Notes: a model not told the origin generated them from the sequence alone. A stretch of DNA of 41,884 bases from Candidatus Eisenbacteria bacterium (GCA_016867495.1 VGJL01000010.1:1-41884); one strand, 5' to 3'. Counted from the stretch's first letter, positions 18,645-28,896 are shown. Translations and numbers: made by a program.

Positions 18645-18653
18645 TGCTATCAT
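18645..18653 (+). promoter_or_regulatory. Extended -10 promoter, probably leaderless, before the membrane glycosyltransferase
   Basis: TGCTATCAT: TGn plus TATCAT. Only eight bases separate it from the ATG at 18662, so the expected start of transcription is at or next to the start codon. No ribosome site is present, which agrees with a leaderless message. Confidence 0.45.
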
Positions 18654-18661
18654 CGCCTCCG

Positions 18662-20833
18662 ATGGAACCTGCGCGGAGCGCGACCCCGCACGGCGAAGGC
18701 GGCGGGCCAACGGCGGCGCGAGGCGGGACTGCGGATAGCCGGCCAGGGCCGTCTCGCGATCTCGCCCTCTGGGGGATTCTGGCGCTTGGCCTCTTGCTGC
18801 GCCTCTGGAAGCTCGACGGCGATCTGCCCTACGTCCTCCACTACGACGAGCCGACCATGGTGGACAACGCCGTCTGGATGTGGCGGCACGGGACGCTGAA
18901 CCCGCACTTCTTCAACTATCCGACCGGCCTCATCTACCTGCTCGCCGCCTTCTACGGGCTCGTGATGCTGGGAGGAGTCATCGCGGGGCGGTTCGACGGT
19001 TTCGCGCAGGCGCTCCAGTGGATCGGTTCCGGGACCTATCCGCGTCCGCCCGAAGGAGGGGTTCTCTACTTCTACCCGACCCTCGGCGTCCCCGCGCTCT
19101 ATCTGATCGGCCGCTCCATCAGCGTCGCCGCGGGCGTCATCGCGATCGCGGCGATCCATGCCGTCGCCCGCCGGATCGGCGGGAGTCCGAGGGCGGCCCG
19201 CATGGCCGCGTTCTTCCTGGCCGTTTCCCCGCTCGCCGTCGAGCACTCCCATCTGATCACCACCGACATGGCGTCGGCCGGGCTCGCGACGCTGGCGCTT
19301 CTCGGCGCGATCAGAGCGGAAGCGGGAGGAAGGAAGGAGTGGATCTTAGCCGGGATCCTCGCCGGACTCGCCGCGGGAACGAAGTACAACGCGGGACTCG
19401 TGGCCTTGGTCCTTGCCGCCCTCGCGGTGTGGCGCTGGCGCTCCGAGGGGATGAACGCGACCCGACTTCTCTTGTACGGCGCGCTCGCGGCGGCGCTCGC
19501 CTTCATCGTCACGACCCCTTATGCCGTACTCGACTTCTCCCGTTTCGCGAAGGACCTGGCGTACGAGTTCCACAGGGTCTCATCGATCACCCCGACCTTC
19601 CGGGGCGCTGAAGCCGTCGAGGCCACTCCAGCGGAGAAGATCGGAGGGATCGTCTGGCACAACCTGGGGGCGGCGGGGATGATCGCGGCCCTCGCAGGCG
19701 CGGCGGCGGCGATCAGGACGCGGCGATTCGGCCCGTCGGCGGTGGTTGTCTGGGTGGCGGCGACATTCCTGCCGATGTTCATGTGGGAAAGCCTGTATGC
19801 CCGCTACATCCTCCTTCCGTGGCCCGCCGTCCTCTTGCTCGCCGCGTGGGGCGTGGAGGCCGTCCTCGGATCGATCTCAAGGTGGCGGAAGCTCACTCCT
19901 GACGCGGAAAGGAAAGTCCTCGCCCTGCTCCTGATCCTGGTGCTCCTGCCGGGGACGATCCGTCTCGTCAGGCGCGAGTCGCGCCGCGCGACGCTCGATC
20001 CCCGGATCGAGATGACGGCCTGGATCGATGAGAACGTCCCGGCGGGAGAGAGGGTCGTCATCGAGCCGGGAGGGGCGTTCCCCCGGACGGATCGGCTCAC
20101 AGTCGATAGGATCGACTTCCTCGGCCGCGAACTGCCGGCGACATACCTCTCCCGCGGGATTCGCTTTCTCGGCGCGTCGGGGCGGGAGCGCCTGGTCCGA
20201 GGAGAGGAAGCCTGCAGGGGCGTCTTCAGGAATCTCGACGCGATCAAGGACTCCTCCGACATCGTCTGGTCGCGGGATCGCTACGCGATCTACTACCTTC
20301 GCGGCCGGCTGGAGTGGGAGGACTCGCTCTCCGCCGCGCTCGATCGCGGGGACCTGGCCGGGGGGAGGGAGATGCTGGAAGCGAGGACGGAAGCGTTTTC
20401 CCCGACGCCGTATCTGTGGAAGACCCTCTCCTTTCTGCGTCTTCAGCTCGGGGACACGGCGGCGGCGGCGCAGGGGTATCGAATCGTCGCCGCCATGGAC
20501 ACGACGGATGTCGAGACGCCGTTGATCCTCTCGGACCTCGCGCTCGGAGAGAGGGACTGGGACGAGGCGCTGCGCCATCTCGCGGTCGCGCGGCGGATCT
20601 CCCCGCGGGCGCACCTGATCCATCACAACCTGGCGGTGGCCTACCTGTACAGGGCGCAGGATCGGCTGCGCGCGGGCGGCAGGGACTCGGCCCGAGTCGA
20701 TTGGAATCGGGCGCGCGAGAGCGCGGCCTACTGTGCTAAGGTCGCTCCCGCGGATCCGGAGATGCTGGCCATCCGGGACCAGGTCGATCGGATGGGGCGA
20801 AGATGGGGATTCGAGGAGGGGAGACGACCTTGA
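18662..20833 (+). CDS. Polytopic family 39/83-type membrane glycosyltransferase with C-terminal TPR region
   Basis: 723 residues. The first transmembrane helix ([16 protein letters not shown]) is followed by the luminal DE-type catalytic loop, here [15 protein letters not shown], as in ArnT/PMT-like enzymes that use polyprenyl-phosphate sugars. About ten more helices follow, with [14 protein letters not shown] and [11 protein letters not shown] as typical family loops. From about residue 580 the chain is soluble and helical with TPR-like repeats ([30 protein letters not shown]). It likely glycosylates a lipid or protein at the outer face of the inner membrane. Its TGA overlaps the TTG start of the ABC ATPase (TTGA), suggesting coupling. 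Confidence 0.8.
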   Translation: MEPARSATPHGEGGGPTAARGGTADSRPGPSRDLALWGILALGLLLRLWKLDGDLPYVLHYDEPTMVDNAVWMWRHGTLNPHFFNYPTGLIYLLAAFYGLVMLGGVIAGRFDGFAQALQWIGSGTYPRPPEGGVLYFYPTLGVPALYLIGRSISVAAGVIAIAAIHAVARRIGGSPRAARMAAFFLAVSPLAVEHSHLITTDMASAGLATLALLGAIRAEAGGRKEWILAGILAGLAAGTKYNAGLVALVLAALAVWRWRSEGMNATRLLLYGALAAALAFIVTTPYAVLDFSRFAKDLAYEFHRVSSITPTFRGAEAVEATPAEKIGGIVWHNLGAAGMIAALAGAAAAIRTRRFGPSAVVVWVAATFLPMFMWESLYARYILLPWPAVLLLAAWGVEAVLGSISRWRKLTPDAERKVLALLLILVLLPGTIRLVRRESRRATLDPRIEMTAWIDENVPAGERVVIEPGGAFPRTDRLTVDRIDFLGRELPATYLSRGIRFLGASGRERLVRGEEACRGVFRNLDAIKDSSDIVWSRDRYAIYYLRGRLEWEDSLSAALDRGDLAGGREMLEARTEAFSPTPYLWKTLSFLRLQLGDTAAAAQGYRIVAAMDTTDVETPLILSDLALGERDWDEALRHLAVARRISPRAHLIHHNLAVAYLYRAQDRLRAGGRDSARVDWNRARESAAYCAKVAPADPEMLAIRDQVDRMGRRWGFEEGRRP

Positions 20834-21759
20834 TCCAGGTTCAGGACCTGCGGAAGAGCTTCGGGCAGACGCGGGCGGTCGACGGGATCACCTTCGCCGT
20901 GTCGGAGGGGATGATCTATGGGCTGCTCGGGCCGAACGGCGCCGGCAAGACGACCACGATCTCCTGCATCACGGGACTCCTGATGCCGGACGGAGGCAGG
21001 ATCGTCCTCGACGGATGCGAGCTCGCCTCCGATCCCATCCGCTTCAAGCGATCGATCGGCGTGGTGCCGCAGGAGACGGCGCTCTATCCAACCCTCACGG
21101 CCTACGAGAACGTGGCCTACTTCGCTTCCCTGCACGGGCTCTCGGGGGCGGATCTTCGCGGCCGGGCGGGGCAGATCCTCGATCGCGTCGGCCTCTCGGC
21201 AGGGTCGAAACAGCAGGCGCGGACCTTCTCGGGCGGCATGAAGAGACGATTGAACCTCGCGATCGGCTTGATGCACCGCCCTCGACTTCTGCTCCTTGAT
21301 GAGCCGACGGTCGGGATCGATCCCCAGGCCCGCATCAACATCCTCGACGTGGTTCGCGAGATCCAGCGGGAGGGGACGGGAATCCTCTACACCACTCACT
21401 ATCTCGAGGAAGCGGAGACCCTGTGCGACAGGGTCGGAATCATGGACCACGGCCGGGTTCTCGCCGAGGGGACTGTCTCCGAGTTGCGGAGCATGGTGGG
21501 GGAGGGGACGGTCGTCGCTCTCAGGGGGAAGTTCCGGGCCGAGGCGCTCCGCGCCTCGATCGCGTCCGATCCGAGCATCCATCTTCTCTCTCTCGAGGAT
21601 GACGCGGCGATGCTCTCCGTGGGAGGCGCCGCTCGCGCGGTCGCGGATCTGCTCTCATCGCTTCTTCGCGGGGGAATCGAGGTCGAGGAAATCTCGATGA
21701 GGGAGGCGAGCCTCCAGAACGTCTTCCTCAAGTTGACGGGCCGCGAGCTGAGGGACTGA
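20830..21759 (+). CDS. ABC-2 type exporter, ATP-binding protein
   Basis: About 309 residues. Walker A is GLLGPNGAGKTTT, the Q-loop VVPQETALYPTL, the signature TFSGGMKRRLNLAIG, Walker B LLLLDEPTVGIDP, and the H-loop TTHYLEEAE. The C-terminal 80 residues carry the extension usual for DrrA/NodI-type exporters. The start is taken as TTG at 20830 because GGAGGGGAG lies seven bases upstream and the TTGA overlaps the previous stop. An ATG at 20803 would add nine residues. With the two permeases that follow it forms an exporter for an unknown drug, lipid or glycan. Confidence 0.93.
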   Translation: MIQVQDLRKSFGQTRAVDGITFAVSEGMIYGLLGPNGAGKTTTISCITGLLMPDGGRIVLDGCELASDPIRFKRSIGVVPQETALYPTLTAYENVAYFASLHGLSGADLRGRAGQILDRVGLSAGSKQQARTFSGGMKRRLNLAIGLMHRPRLLLLDEPTVGIDPQARINILDVVREIQREGTGILYTTHYLEEAETLCDRVGIMDHGRVLAEGTVSELRSMVGEGTVVALRGKFRAEALRASIASDPSIHLLSLEDDAAMLSVGGAARAVADLLSSLLRGGIEVEEISMREASLQNVFLKLTGRELRD

Positions 21760-21764
21760 CGGTC

Positions 21765-23009
21765 GTGCGGACGGTCTTGCTGTCGCTGCGAAAGGACCTG
21801 CTGAGGTGGGTTCGGTCCCCGATCCTGCCCCTGGTGTTCCTGTCCTTCCCGATCGTCTTCGCCCTGTTGATCGGGCTCGCGTTCGGGGGCGGCGATGAGA
21901 TCGCGCCGATCAAGCTCGCCCTCGTCAACGAGGACGATGGAGTCGTCTCAAGGCTCATCTCCTCGGCCTTCACATCGAGGAGAGCGCCCGTCGCCTTCCA
22001 GATCCAGGAAGCGGACTCCGCAGGCGGATTGCGGCTCGTGGAGAACGACAAGGTCTCCGCCATGCTCCGGGTCCCCGCGGGATTCAGCGACAGTCTCTTC
22101 AGCGGAGGCACGAGCTACCTGGAGGTCGTGAAGAATCCCGCCGAGGCCGTCTACCCGCGGATCGTGGAGGAGTACGCCGGCGTGCTCGCGCTGCTGGGCA
22201 CGGGCGCTTCCCGGATCCTCGGCGATCCCTTGAGCGGAATCCAGGAGCAGGTCGAGTCGAGGGCGGCTCCCACGGACGCATTCCTCTCGGCTGTCTCGGT
22301 CGACATCGGACGACAAGCGCGGAAAGCGGCCCGCTATGTCTTCCCGCCGGCGATCTACCTGCGGTCCGGAGAGACGGAAGGGGACGACCGTTCCTCCTCG
22401 TCGCCCCTCAAGGTGGCTCTCTTCGTCCTGCCGGGCATGGCGACCTTCGCCCTCCTCACCCTCGCCATCGCGAGCATGTCGGACTTGAGGCGCGAGAGAT
22501 CGGCGGGCACGCTCGCCCGTCAGCTCGCGGGCCCGGTCCGCCCTTGGAATCCCGTCGCGGCCAAGATCGGCGTGACCCTGATCCTGGGTCTCATGTGTAT
22601 CGTCATTCTTGGGATCCTCGCCGCGATGTGGGGAGACGGCAAGGTCTCCATCGCGGGCTTCGCTGTCCTCTCGTTCGCCTTCGCGCTCTGCGCCACCGGA
22701 TTCGCGACGCTCATGCAATCTCTCTTCGAGTCCGAGACCGCCGGCAGCGCCTTCGGATCGATCGTCGTCATGGTGATGTCGCTCCTGGGCGGGAGCTTCA
22801 TTCCTCTCTCGGTGCTGCCCGGCTTCGCCCGCAGGATCGCCCCCTTCACGCTGAACTACTGGGCGAACACGGGGTTTCACAAGCTCCTCTTCGAGAAGGC
22901 CTCTCCTGCGGAACTCCTTCCGAACGTGGGCATCCTGATCGGGATGGGTGTGTTGTTCGTGGCCGTCTCCCTGCCCTTGATGCGCAAGCGAATCCTGAGG
23001 GGGGCCTAG
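21765..23009 (+). CDS. ABC-2 type exporter permease, subunit 1
   Basis: 414 residues with a GTG start. One N-terminal helix (LPLVFLSFPIVFALLIGLAF) is followed by a large extracytoplasmic domain (about 45-215) and then five or six C-terminal helices, the layout of the YhgE/YbhR-like ABC2_membrane_3 group. The loop LRRERSAGTLARQLAGPVRP is the conserved coupling segment after the external domain. It starts five bases after the ATPase gene and is followed after one base by the second permease, so the three are co-translated. The substrate is unknown. Confidence 0.88.
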   Translation: MRTVLLSLRKDLLRWVRSPILPLVFLSFPIVFALLIGLAFGGGDEIAPIKLALVNEDDGVVSRLISSAFTSRRAPVAFQIQEADSAGGLRLVENDKVSAMLRVPAGFSDSLFSGGTSYLEVVKNPAEAVYPRIVEEYAGVLALLGTGASRILGDPLSGIQEQVESRAAPTDAFLSAVSVDIGRQARKAARYVFPPAIYLRSGETEGDDRSSSSPLKVALFVLPGMATFALLTLAIASMSDLRRERSAGTLARQLAGPVRPWNPVAAKIGVTLILGLMCIVILGILAAMWGDGKVSIAGFAVLSFAFALCATGFATLMQSLFESETAGSAFGSIVVMVMSLLGGSFIPLSVLPGFARRIAPFTLNYWANTGFHKLLFEKASPAELLPNVGILIGMGVLFVAVSLPLMRKRILRGA

Positions 23010-23010
23010 C

Positions 23011-24171
23011 GTGCTGCGCGCCGTCATCCTGATCGCGTTGGGCGAGCTTCGCCTTGTCTTCAAGGAGCGCTCGGCCATCATCTGGATGCTCGCGATGCCG
23101 ATCGCCTTCATCGGACTCTTCGGATCGTTCATGGGATCGGGGAGCGCGGTGAGGCCGACAGGCCTGACGGTTCGGGATGACGACAACACATTCCTTTCCG
23201 AGCGCATGATCGAGAGCCTGCGAGGCGAGCTGTTCAGCATCCGGATGGCCGAAGAAGGAGACACGCTCCGCCCGCCGGCCCGCACTCTGACGATCCCCGC
23301 GGGATTCTCGGACAGCCTCGTCTCTGGACGGCGCGTGGGTCTGGGTTTCGAGGAGAGGAGCAACGCGAACGAACAGCACACTCTCGCGGCGCGCGTCCAT
23401 GTCCAGAAGGCGATCGCTCGGATGCTCATGACCCTCGTAGAGATCGACACTTCCCTCGCAGCGGGCGGGCTCCCGTTGGAGGGAGAGTCCTTCCGGGCGG
23501 AGTTCCGTCGACTCATGGAGCGGCCCGATCTGATCGCCGCGAAGGCGCGAACGGCCGGCAAGGGCAGGGCGGTCCCGCAAGGATTCGCGGCGAGCGCGCC
23601 GGCCATGCTGGTTTTCTTCGTCATGATGAACACGGTGATCTACGGAGCCATCCTGTTGACGCAGGAGAAGCAGACTCGCTGTCTGGCGCGCCTCGCCGCC
23701 CAGCCTGTGAGCCGCTTCGGTCTGCTCTCCGGAAAGCTGCTCGGGCGGATCCTGCTCGCCCTTGCGCAGGCCGCCCTCCTCCTTGTCGTGGGCCGTCTCG
23801 CCTTTGGAGTCTACTGGGGACCGAGCCCGGCGGCCCTCACGGTCCTCGTCTTCTGCCTTGCCGCCGCGTGCGGGTCGCTCGGCCTGATGCTCGGCTCCGT
23901 TCTACGAACCACGGAGCAGGCCTCGGCGATCGGCTGGATCATCCCCCTCATCCTCGGCGCCATCGGAGGGTGCTGGTGGCCCCTCGAGGTCGTTCCCGGC
24001 TGGCTTCGGACCGCCGGGCACATCTCTCCGGCCGCCTGGGCGATGGATGGGCTCCACGGATTGATCTCGTTCGGTCGAGGGGGAGAGGCTGTGGTCTGGC
24101 CGAGTCTCGTCCTGATCGCCTACACGATCCTCTTCCTGGGCCTGGGAGTGAGGAAGCTGCGGAGCGAGTAG
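23011..24171 (+). CDS. ABC-2 type exporter permease, subunit 2
   Basis: 386 residues, GTG start one base after the previous stop. Same layout as subunit 1: a first helix (AIIWMLAMPIAFIGLFGSF), an external domain with TLTIPAGFSDSLVSG that parallels LRVPAGFSDSLFSG in subunit 1, then helices from about residue 205 (MLVFFVMMNTVIYGAILL). The coupling loop is EKQTRCLARLAAQPVS. The shared AGFSDSL segment shows the two permeases are paralogues forming a heterodimer. In the next 238 non-coding bases a TTGACA (24213) and a hairpin before the methyltransferase are the only signals seen. Confidence 0.88.
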   Translation: MLRAVILIALGELRLVFKERSAIIWMLAMPIAFIGLFGSFMGSGSAVRPTGLTVRDDDNTFLSERMIESLRGELFSIRMAEEGDTLRPPARTLTIPAGFSDSLVSGRRVGLGFEERSNANEQHTLAARVHVQKAIARMLMTLVEIDTSLAAGGLPLEGESFRAEFRRLMERPDLIAAKARTAGKGRAVPQGFAASAPAMLVFFVMMNTVIYGAILLTQEKQTRCLARLAAQPVSRFGLLSGKLLGRILLALAQAALLLVVGRLAFGVYWGPSPAALTVLVFCLAAACGSLGLMLGSVLRTTEQASAIGWIIPLILGAIGGCWWPLEVVPGWLRTAGHISPAAWAMDGLHGLISFGRGGEAVVWPSLVLIAYTILFLGLGVRKLRSE

Positions 24172-24370
24172 GCAGGGACGGCTGCTCGCCGCCTCACCGG
24201 GGCCCTCCGGCCTGGTTGACATCACCCCCGTCTCGCCCGATCATGCGACAGCGTGACAAGCAATCTCGAGGGACGAGAGCTTCTCGGGGGGCGTTACGAG
24301 ATCCTCGTGAAGCACTCCCCAGACAACCGCAGCGGCAGCGCCGCGCTGTTTGCGACGGGTAGCAGCAGTT

Positions 24371-24395
24371 GACTCCGCCGGAATCGCGCGGAGTC
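24371..24395 (+). other. Perfect 8-bp hairpin just before the methyltransferase ribosome site
   Basis: GACTCCGC (24371-24378), loop of nine bases, GCGGAGTC (24388-24395). GGAGG follows at once. It could be a terminator for upstream reading or a control of translation of the TTG-started gene. There is no T-run. Confidence 0.35.
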
Positions 24396-24409
24396 GGAGG
24401 GCTCGCGCG

Positions 24410-25207
24410 TTGACGCTCCGAAGGCTGATCAGGGGTCTCAGGCTCTACGCGCAGGGATCGCTCGCCTGTCTCTATCTCGCGGCGGGGGGATTCCTTCTTC
24501 GCAGGAACCGGCCGCTCCTGCGCGAGGTCGCGAGCCGTCTCGGCTCCGGCGGCCTTCCGGGGGGGCGCCCGCGCGGGCTCATACCGCCGCGCCCTCTGGG
24601 GGAGGTCATCAAGACCTCGACGACCGTCACGCTCGCCGAGCTGGAAGATGCGGACGGGGCCGTGAGCCTTCTCGAGCTCGTCGTCATCGCGTCGCTCGTC
24701 CGGGAACAGGATCCCTCGCTGAGTCTCGAGATCGGCACCTTCCACGGCCGCACGACGCTGAACATCGCGATGAACCAGCGGCCCGGCACAGAGGTGATCA
24801 CTCTCGATCTCCCGGCTGAGGACCTGCCGCGCGTCGACAAGGCGCTGGAGGACTCCGACAAGAAGTACATCCTCAAGGATTCATCGGGCGCCCGGTTCGC
24901 CGGCCGGCGGACGGAGGCGCGGATCGTCCAGCTCTATGGAGACTCTTCGCGGTACGACTTCTCCCAGTACGCCGGCAGGGTCGATCTCGTCTTTGTCGAT
25001 GGCGCGCACAGCTACGACTTCGTGCTGAACGACTCCCGCGTGGCGCTGAGTTGCGTCCGCCCGGGGGGCGTTGTGCTCTGGCACGACTACGACACGCCGC
25101 ACTGGCCCGGCGTTACGCGCGCCCTGAACGAGCTCTACCAGACGGACCCTCGCTTCGCGGAAGTCATGCACATCGAGGGCACGTCGCTCTGTCTTCTGCG
25201 CCGTTGA
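24410..25207 (+). CDS. Class I SAM-dependent methyltransferase (Methyltransf_24 type), membrane-near
   Basis: 265 residues. The SAM motif is SLEIGTFHGRTTLNIA (about 105-120), followed by VITLDLP and VDLVFVDGAHSYDFVLND and then PGGVVLWHDYDTP, matching the Methyltransf_24 group that acts on sugars or small substrates. The N-terminal 40 residues include a hydrophobic stretch (GSLACLYLAAGGFLL), perhaps a membrane anchor. The start TTG at 24410 was chosen since GGAGGG lies nine bases upstream. Its place next to a glycosyltransferase/exporter cluster suggests glycan modification, but the substrate is unknown. Confidence 0.8.
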   Translation: MTLRRLIRGLRLYAQGSLACLYLAAGGFLLRRNRPLLREVASRLGSGGLPGGRPRGLIPPRPLGEVIKTSTTVTLAELEDADGAVSLLELVVIASLVREQDPSLSLEIGTFHGRTTLNIAMNQRPGTEVITLDLPAEDLPRVDKALEDSDKKYILKDSSGARFAGRRTEARIVQLYGDSSRYDFSQYAGRVDLVFVDGAHSYDFVLNDSRVALSCVRPGGVVLWHDYDTPHWPGVTRALNELYQTDPRFAEVMHIEGTSLCLLRR

Positions 25208-25300
25208 GCGCGGGATCGATCGGGGTGGGTTCGAAGGACCCCGACGGTTCCCTTCGCCCGAGTCCATCGGGAGCGGAGTCCACGGCGCCGGATTGCGGGA

Positions 25301-27103
25301 TCAGTCCGCGAGCACGACCTTGCGCGTGTAGGCGACGCCCGCGGCGCGCAGGTTGAAGAAATAGACTCCCGCGGCGGCGCGCAGGCCCGAGTCGTTCGTT
25401 CCGTCCCAGGCGATCTCGTGCTTGCCTCCCGCGATCCGGCCATCGAGCAATGTCCTGACACGGCTTCCCTGCAGGTCATGGACCGCCAGGCTCACCGTCT
25501 CATCGAAGAGAAGCTCGAAGGAGATCGCCGTCGAAGCGCGGAAGGGGTTGGGCGCGACGCCCGCGATGGATCCGGCGGCGGGCGCGCCATCCTCGTCCAC
25601 TCCCGCCGCAGGCAAGACGACCTCGAAGGAGTACCATGCCGCCGGCTCTGCGCGGGGCATTCCCTCCCGGCGATTCGACTCGTCGACGGCGTGGATGTAG
25701 TAGTCCACCGTCGTTGCGCTCGGTTGAGCCGGGATCATGGCCTGATACCAGTCCGCGGGCGCGTCGGGAAGCAATGTGGAGGAGGCGAAGGAAGGCGGCG
25801 TCTGACCGGTTGGATAGGCCCGCCACCAGACGAGGAGCGAATCCGCCTTCAGCCCCGCCTCGCTCCGGTCGTCGATCATCGCTCGAATCGGCACGGGGGC
25901 GTAGGCGTCCCATTCGACGATCGGGGTGTGTTCGATCCGCAGCATGCCGCCGTCGGCGATTCCCATGACCCTGCAGTGGAGGGCGTCGTCCGTCAGCCAG
26001 CCGCTGTAGGAGACGCCGATCACCTCATAGCCCGGCATGGCGGCGCCGTAGACCTGGAGGGCGTTGGCGTCCCCCGGCGACAAGCTGAACGTGGGGACGA
26101 GGACCTTGTCGTTCAGGATCAGGGAGTTTGTGTAGGCGGCGACGTTCGAGCCTCCGATGCTTGGGCAGAAGACCCGGACGACGCGGTAGTTCCTGCCCGT
26201 GGAACTCTGGAGGGAGGCGATCAGAGTCGCGTTCTGTTCGAGTTCCGGGTAGTCGCCGTGGCCCGAGGCGACCTGCTTCATCACGATCGTCTCCTCGTCG
26301 AGGAGCTTGGCCCAGCAATCGATGTGGTGAATCCCGGTCGTCGCGATATCGGGCACGACGTTGTAGGTGTTCAGTCCGTAGTAGTCCTGCATGAGCTGGA
26401 AGATCTGCTCGTGCGTCCTGCTCGCGTTTTCCGTCCAGACGAGATCGGTGGAGAAGGAGATCCCGTATCCATCGGTCATGTAGTTGCCGCCCGTGTGCCA
26501 GAGATCGTGCGTATGGACGGGGATTCCCCAGTGCTGCCCGCAGACGATCGGGACCGCGTTGTCGTTCGGCCTGTACGGACGGTTGTAGTAATGATCGATG
26601 ATCCTGATGTCGCCGTTGCCGTCGAAGACGAACCAGGGGCCGTAATCGCGCGTCCAGTATGAATCGGACGGCGCGATGATCCAATCGACTCCGTTGGGGT
26701 CGATTCCGTTCGCCTGGAAGTTGGTCCGAGCTGTGCTGTAGGAGCTGGAGGAGACGACGCAGGCGATCTGGACGTCCTCGTCCATCTCGCGGATCAGCGA
26801 GTAGGGAATCCCGAGGGGGTAGCGGATGAGCGCCATCGTCATCGGTTCGTACTCGGCCACGTTGCGGATCGGCGCCGCCGGCGGCGGGTCGTTGACCAGG
26901 AGCCGCAGCGGGGGAATTCCCCCATAGGCGGCCCGCTCCTCCGGGGTCTCCCAGCTCGGGAGCTGCTTCGCCGTGCGGTCGACATCCCATTCCCAGCGGT
27001 CGATCGTCGGCGCTTCGAGGCCCGGATCTGGGGCGGAGATGGCGGGTATGGCCGCCAGAGCGAGGAGAAGCGTGAAGAGCGCGGGTACGGGATTGCGTGG
27101 CAT
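25301..27103 (-). CDS. Exported peptidylarginine/agmatine deiminase-like enzyme with FlgD-like C-terminal domain
   Basis: 600 residues. A signal peptide (ALFTLLLALAAIPAISA) is followed by a PAD_porph catalytic domain. The catalytic set known from Porphyromonas PPAD can be placed: Asp in WTRDYGPWF (about 149), His and Asp in HHIDCWAKLLD (about 261), and the nucleophile Cys in DDALHCRVMG (about 375). The chain continues with a beta domain and ends in a FlgD-type domain (APNPFRASTAIS ... AAGVYFFNLR). Such enzymes convert peptidyl- or free arginine derivatives to citrulline forms outside the cell. GGAGG lies before the ATG. Whether the substrate is protein arginine or agmatine is not decided by the sequence. 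Confidence 0.85.
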   Translation of the reverse strand: MPRNPVPALFTLLLALAAIPAISAPDPGLEAPTIDRWEWDVDRTAKQLPSWETPEERAAYGGIPPLRLLVNDPPPAAPIRNVAEYEPMTMALIRYPLGIPYSLIREMDEDVQIACVVSSSSYSTARTNFQANGIDPNGVDWIIAPSDSYWTRDYGPWFVFDGNGDIRIIDHYYNRPYRPNDNAVPIVCGQHWGIPVHTHDLWHTGGNYMTDGYGISFSTDLVWTENASRTHEQIFQLMQDYYGLNTYNVVPDIATTGIHHIDCWAKLLDEETIVMKQVASGHGDYPELEQNATLIASLQSSTGRNYRVVRVFCPSIGGSNVAAYTNSLILNDKVLVPTFSLSPGDANALQVYGAAMPGYEVIGVSYSGWLTDDALHCRVMGIADGGMLRIEHTPIVEWDAYAPVPIRAMIDDRSEAGLKADSLLVWWRAYPTGQTPPSFASSTLLPDAPADWYQAMIPAQPSATTVDYYIHAVDESNRREGMPRAEPAAWYSFEVVLPAAGVDEDGAPAAGSIAGVAPNPFRASTAISFELLFDETVSLAVHDLQGSRVRTLLDGRIAGGKHEIAWDGTNDSGLRAAAGVYFFNLRAAGVAYTRKVVLAD

Positions 27104-27207
27104 GTTGCTTCCTCCGCGTCGCTGCGTGTTTGCGCCCAGGGGCCGAAGCAGGATTTTCACAATTCTACAGGATCTGACCGGCCTCTGACAAGCGGGTCGG
27201 CAGCGCG

Positions 27208-28896
27208 TCAGTCTTGGGCCTGCTCCTCGAGCCGCGCGCGGACGCGCTCCGAGATCTTCTGACCGCGATCGGATGTGCTGGCCAGAAGCGACCCGGCCCG
27301 AGAGGCGACATCGCGCGCCCAACCTTTGTCGGCGATTCCGGGAAGGTTGATCATCACGTTGTCGTAGGCGCCCTCCGCGCAGGCGACGGTGACGAGGGCG
27401 GCGACGGCGGCATCGCTCGCCGAGTTCGGGTTGCCTCGGGTAGCGGCGGCCTCCGCGAGATCGAGAACAGCGGCCGTTCGCTCGAGGACTCCCAGGGGAA
27501 CGCGGATCGCTTCCCGGGAAGCCTCCTGGATCGCTTCCTCGCGCGCCTGCTGCTCTTGTGCGGTCTTCTTCGGCAGACGCCCGGCGGCCATGACGGCATT
27601 GAACGCGTCGGTGTCGCGGTCGATGTCATCGAGGAAGGCGTCCTTCAGGCGCTGGCCATCCTCCGCGATCTTGATCATCTCCTCTCGCGCCGCCTCGTGC
27701 CCTTTCTTGCCGACGGTGAGGTTCGCGACCATGGCCGCCAGGGCGGCGCCCAGAGCGCCGCAAAGCGCGGCCACGCTTCCTCCGCCGGGGGCGGGCGAGT
27801 CGGTCGACAGCTCGTCGACGAAGTCGCGCACGCTCCTGTCGATCAACAGGCGTCCCCCCTCGCGGACGCGGTACTCGATGATCTTCTTCATGGGATCGAA
27901 GGGCGAGATGTCGTTCAGCCCGAGAGACTGCACGGCCACATGGACGAGTTCGGCATCGGGGACGCCCGTCGATTCCCCTTGGCGCTCGAGATAGTAGCGA
28001 CCGGCCGAGCGCATCGCGTCCAGCGGGATCAATCCCACCAGCTCGCTCCCCGTGACCCGGAGCCCGAGCTTGGCCGCCTCCGTCACGCAGGCCTCGAAGG
28101 CGAGATGCGGGGGCGTGAGGTGGTAGTTCAGCAGGTTGATCGAGACCTGCGCGCACCCGTACTCCTCGATCGACCATCCGACCGCCCGCACCGCCCGCAG
28201 AAGCCCGGGCTTCCGCACGGGACTCCCGTCCTCTGCGAGGACCTGCGCCCCGCTTGAATCGCGCGCGATCCGCCCCGTCTCGCGGATGTTGAGCGCGACC
28301 TCGTTGGCGAGCCGCTTGTCCCGCGTGTTCAAGTTCACGTTGTAGGCGATCAGGAAGTCGCGGGCGCCGATCACCGTCGCGCCGGATCTGGCGTTGAACG
28401 CGGCGGGGCCGAAGTCGGGGACCCAGGCGGGATCCTTCAGCTTGTCCGCGAGACCCTCGTACTCCCCGGCGCGGATGTCGGCGAGGCTTCGCCGCTCCGG
28501 GCGGGACGCGGCGTGCTCGTAGAGGTAGATCGGAATCGCGAGCTCGCGCCCCACGCGCTCGCCGACGGCGCGCGCGATCTCGACGCAATCCTCCATCGTG
28601 ACGCCGCTCACCGGAACGAACGGACAGACATCGGTCGCCCCCATGCGCGGATGCGCCCCCTTGTGCCGGCTCATGTCGATCAAGGCCGACGCGCAGCGGA
28701 TCGCGCGGAAGGCCGCCTCCGCCACGCCCGCGGGCGAGCCGACGAGGGTCACGACGGTGCGGTTGGTGTCCGCGCCCGGGTCGACATCGAGGAGGCGCAC
28801 TCCCGCCACCCCCTCGATCTCGCGGGCGATCGCATCCAGGACGGAACGGTCCCGCCCCTCGCTGAAGTTGGGAACGCACTCGACCAGGCCGGCCAT
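27208..28896 (-). CDS. ftcD: Glutamate formiminotransferase / formiminotetrahydrofolate cyclodeaminase
   Basis: 562 residues, the length of the bifunctional protein. The N-terminal formiminotransferase (about 1-330) shows ECVPNFSEGRD and the catalytic His region SRHKGAHPRMGATDVCPF. The C-terminal cyclodeaminase (about 360-562) shows DELSTDSPAPGGGSVAAL and NPNSASDAAVAAL. It moves the formimino group of formiminoglutamate to tetrahydrofolate and then forms methenyl-tetrahydrofolate with release of ammonia, in histidine degradation. The start is at MAGLVECVP with AGGAGG upstream. No other hut gene is in view, so it may serve folate one-carbon supply. Confidence 0.93.
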   Translation of the reverse strand: MAGLVECVPNFSEGRDRSVLDAIAREIEGVAGVRLLDVDPGADTNRTVVTLVGSPAGVAEAAFRAIRCASALIDMSRHKGAHPRMGATDVCPFVPVSGVTMEDCVEIARAVGERVGRELAIPIYLYEHAASRPERRSLADIRAGEYEGLADKLKDPAWVPDFGPAAFNARSGATVIGARDFLIAYNVNLNTRDKRLANEVALNIRETGRIARDSSGAQVLAEDGSPVRKPGLLRAVRAVGWSIEEYGCAQVSINLLNYHLTPPHLAFEACVTEAAKLGLRVTGSELVGLIPLDAMRSAGRYYLERQGESTGVPDAELVHVAVQSLGLNDISPFDPMKKIIEYRVREGGRLLIDRSVRDFVDELSTDSPAPGGGSVAALCGALGAALAAMVANLTVGKKGHEAAREEMIKIAEDGQRLKDAFLDDIDRDTDAFNAVMAAGRLPKKTAQEQQAREEAIQEASREAIRVPLGVLERTAAVLDLAEAAATRGNPNSASDAAVAALVTVACAEGAYDNVMINLPGIADKGWARDVASRAGSLLASTSDRGQKISERVRARLEEQAQD

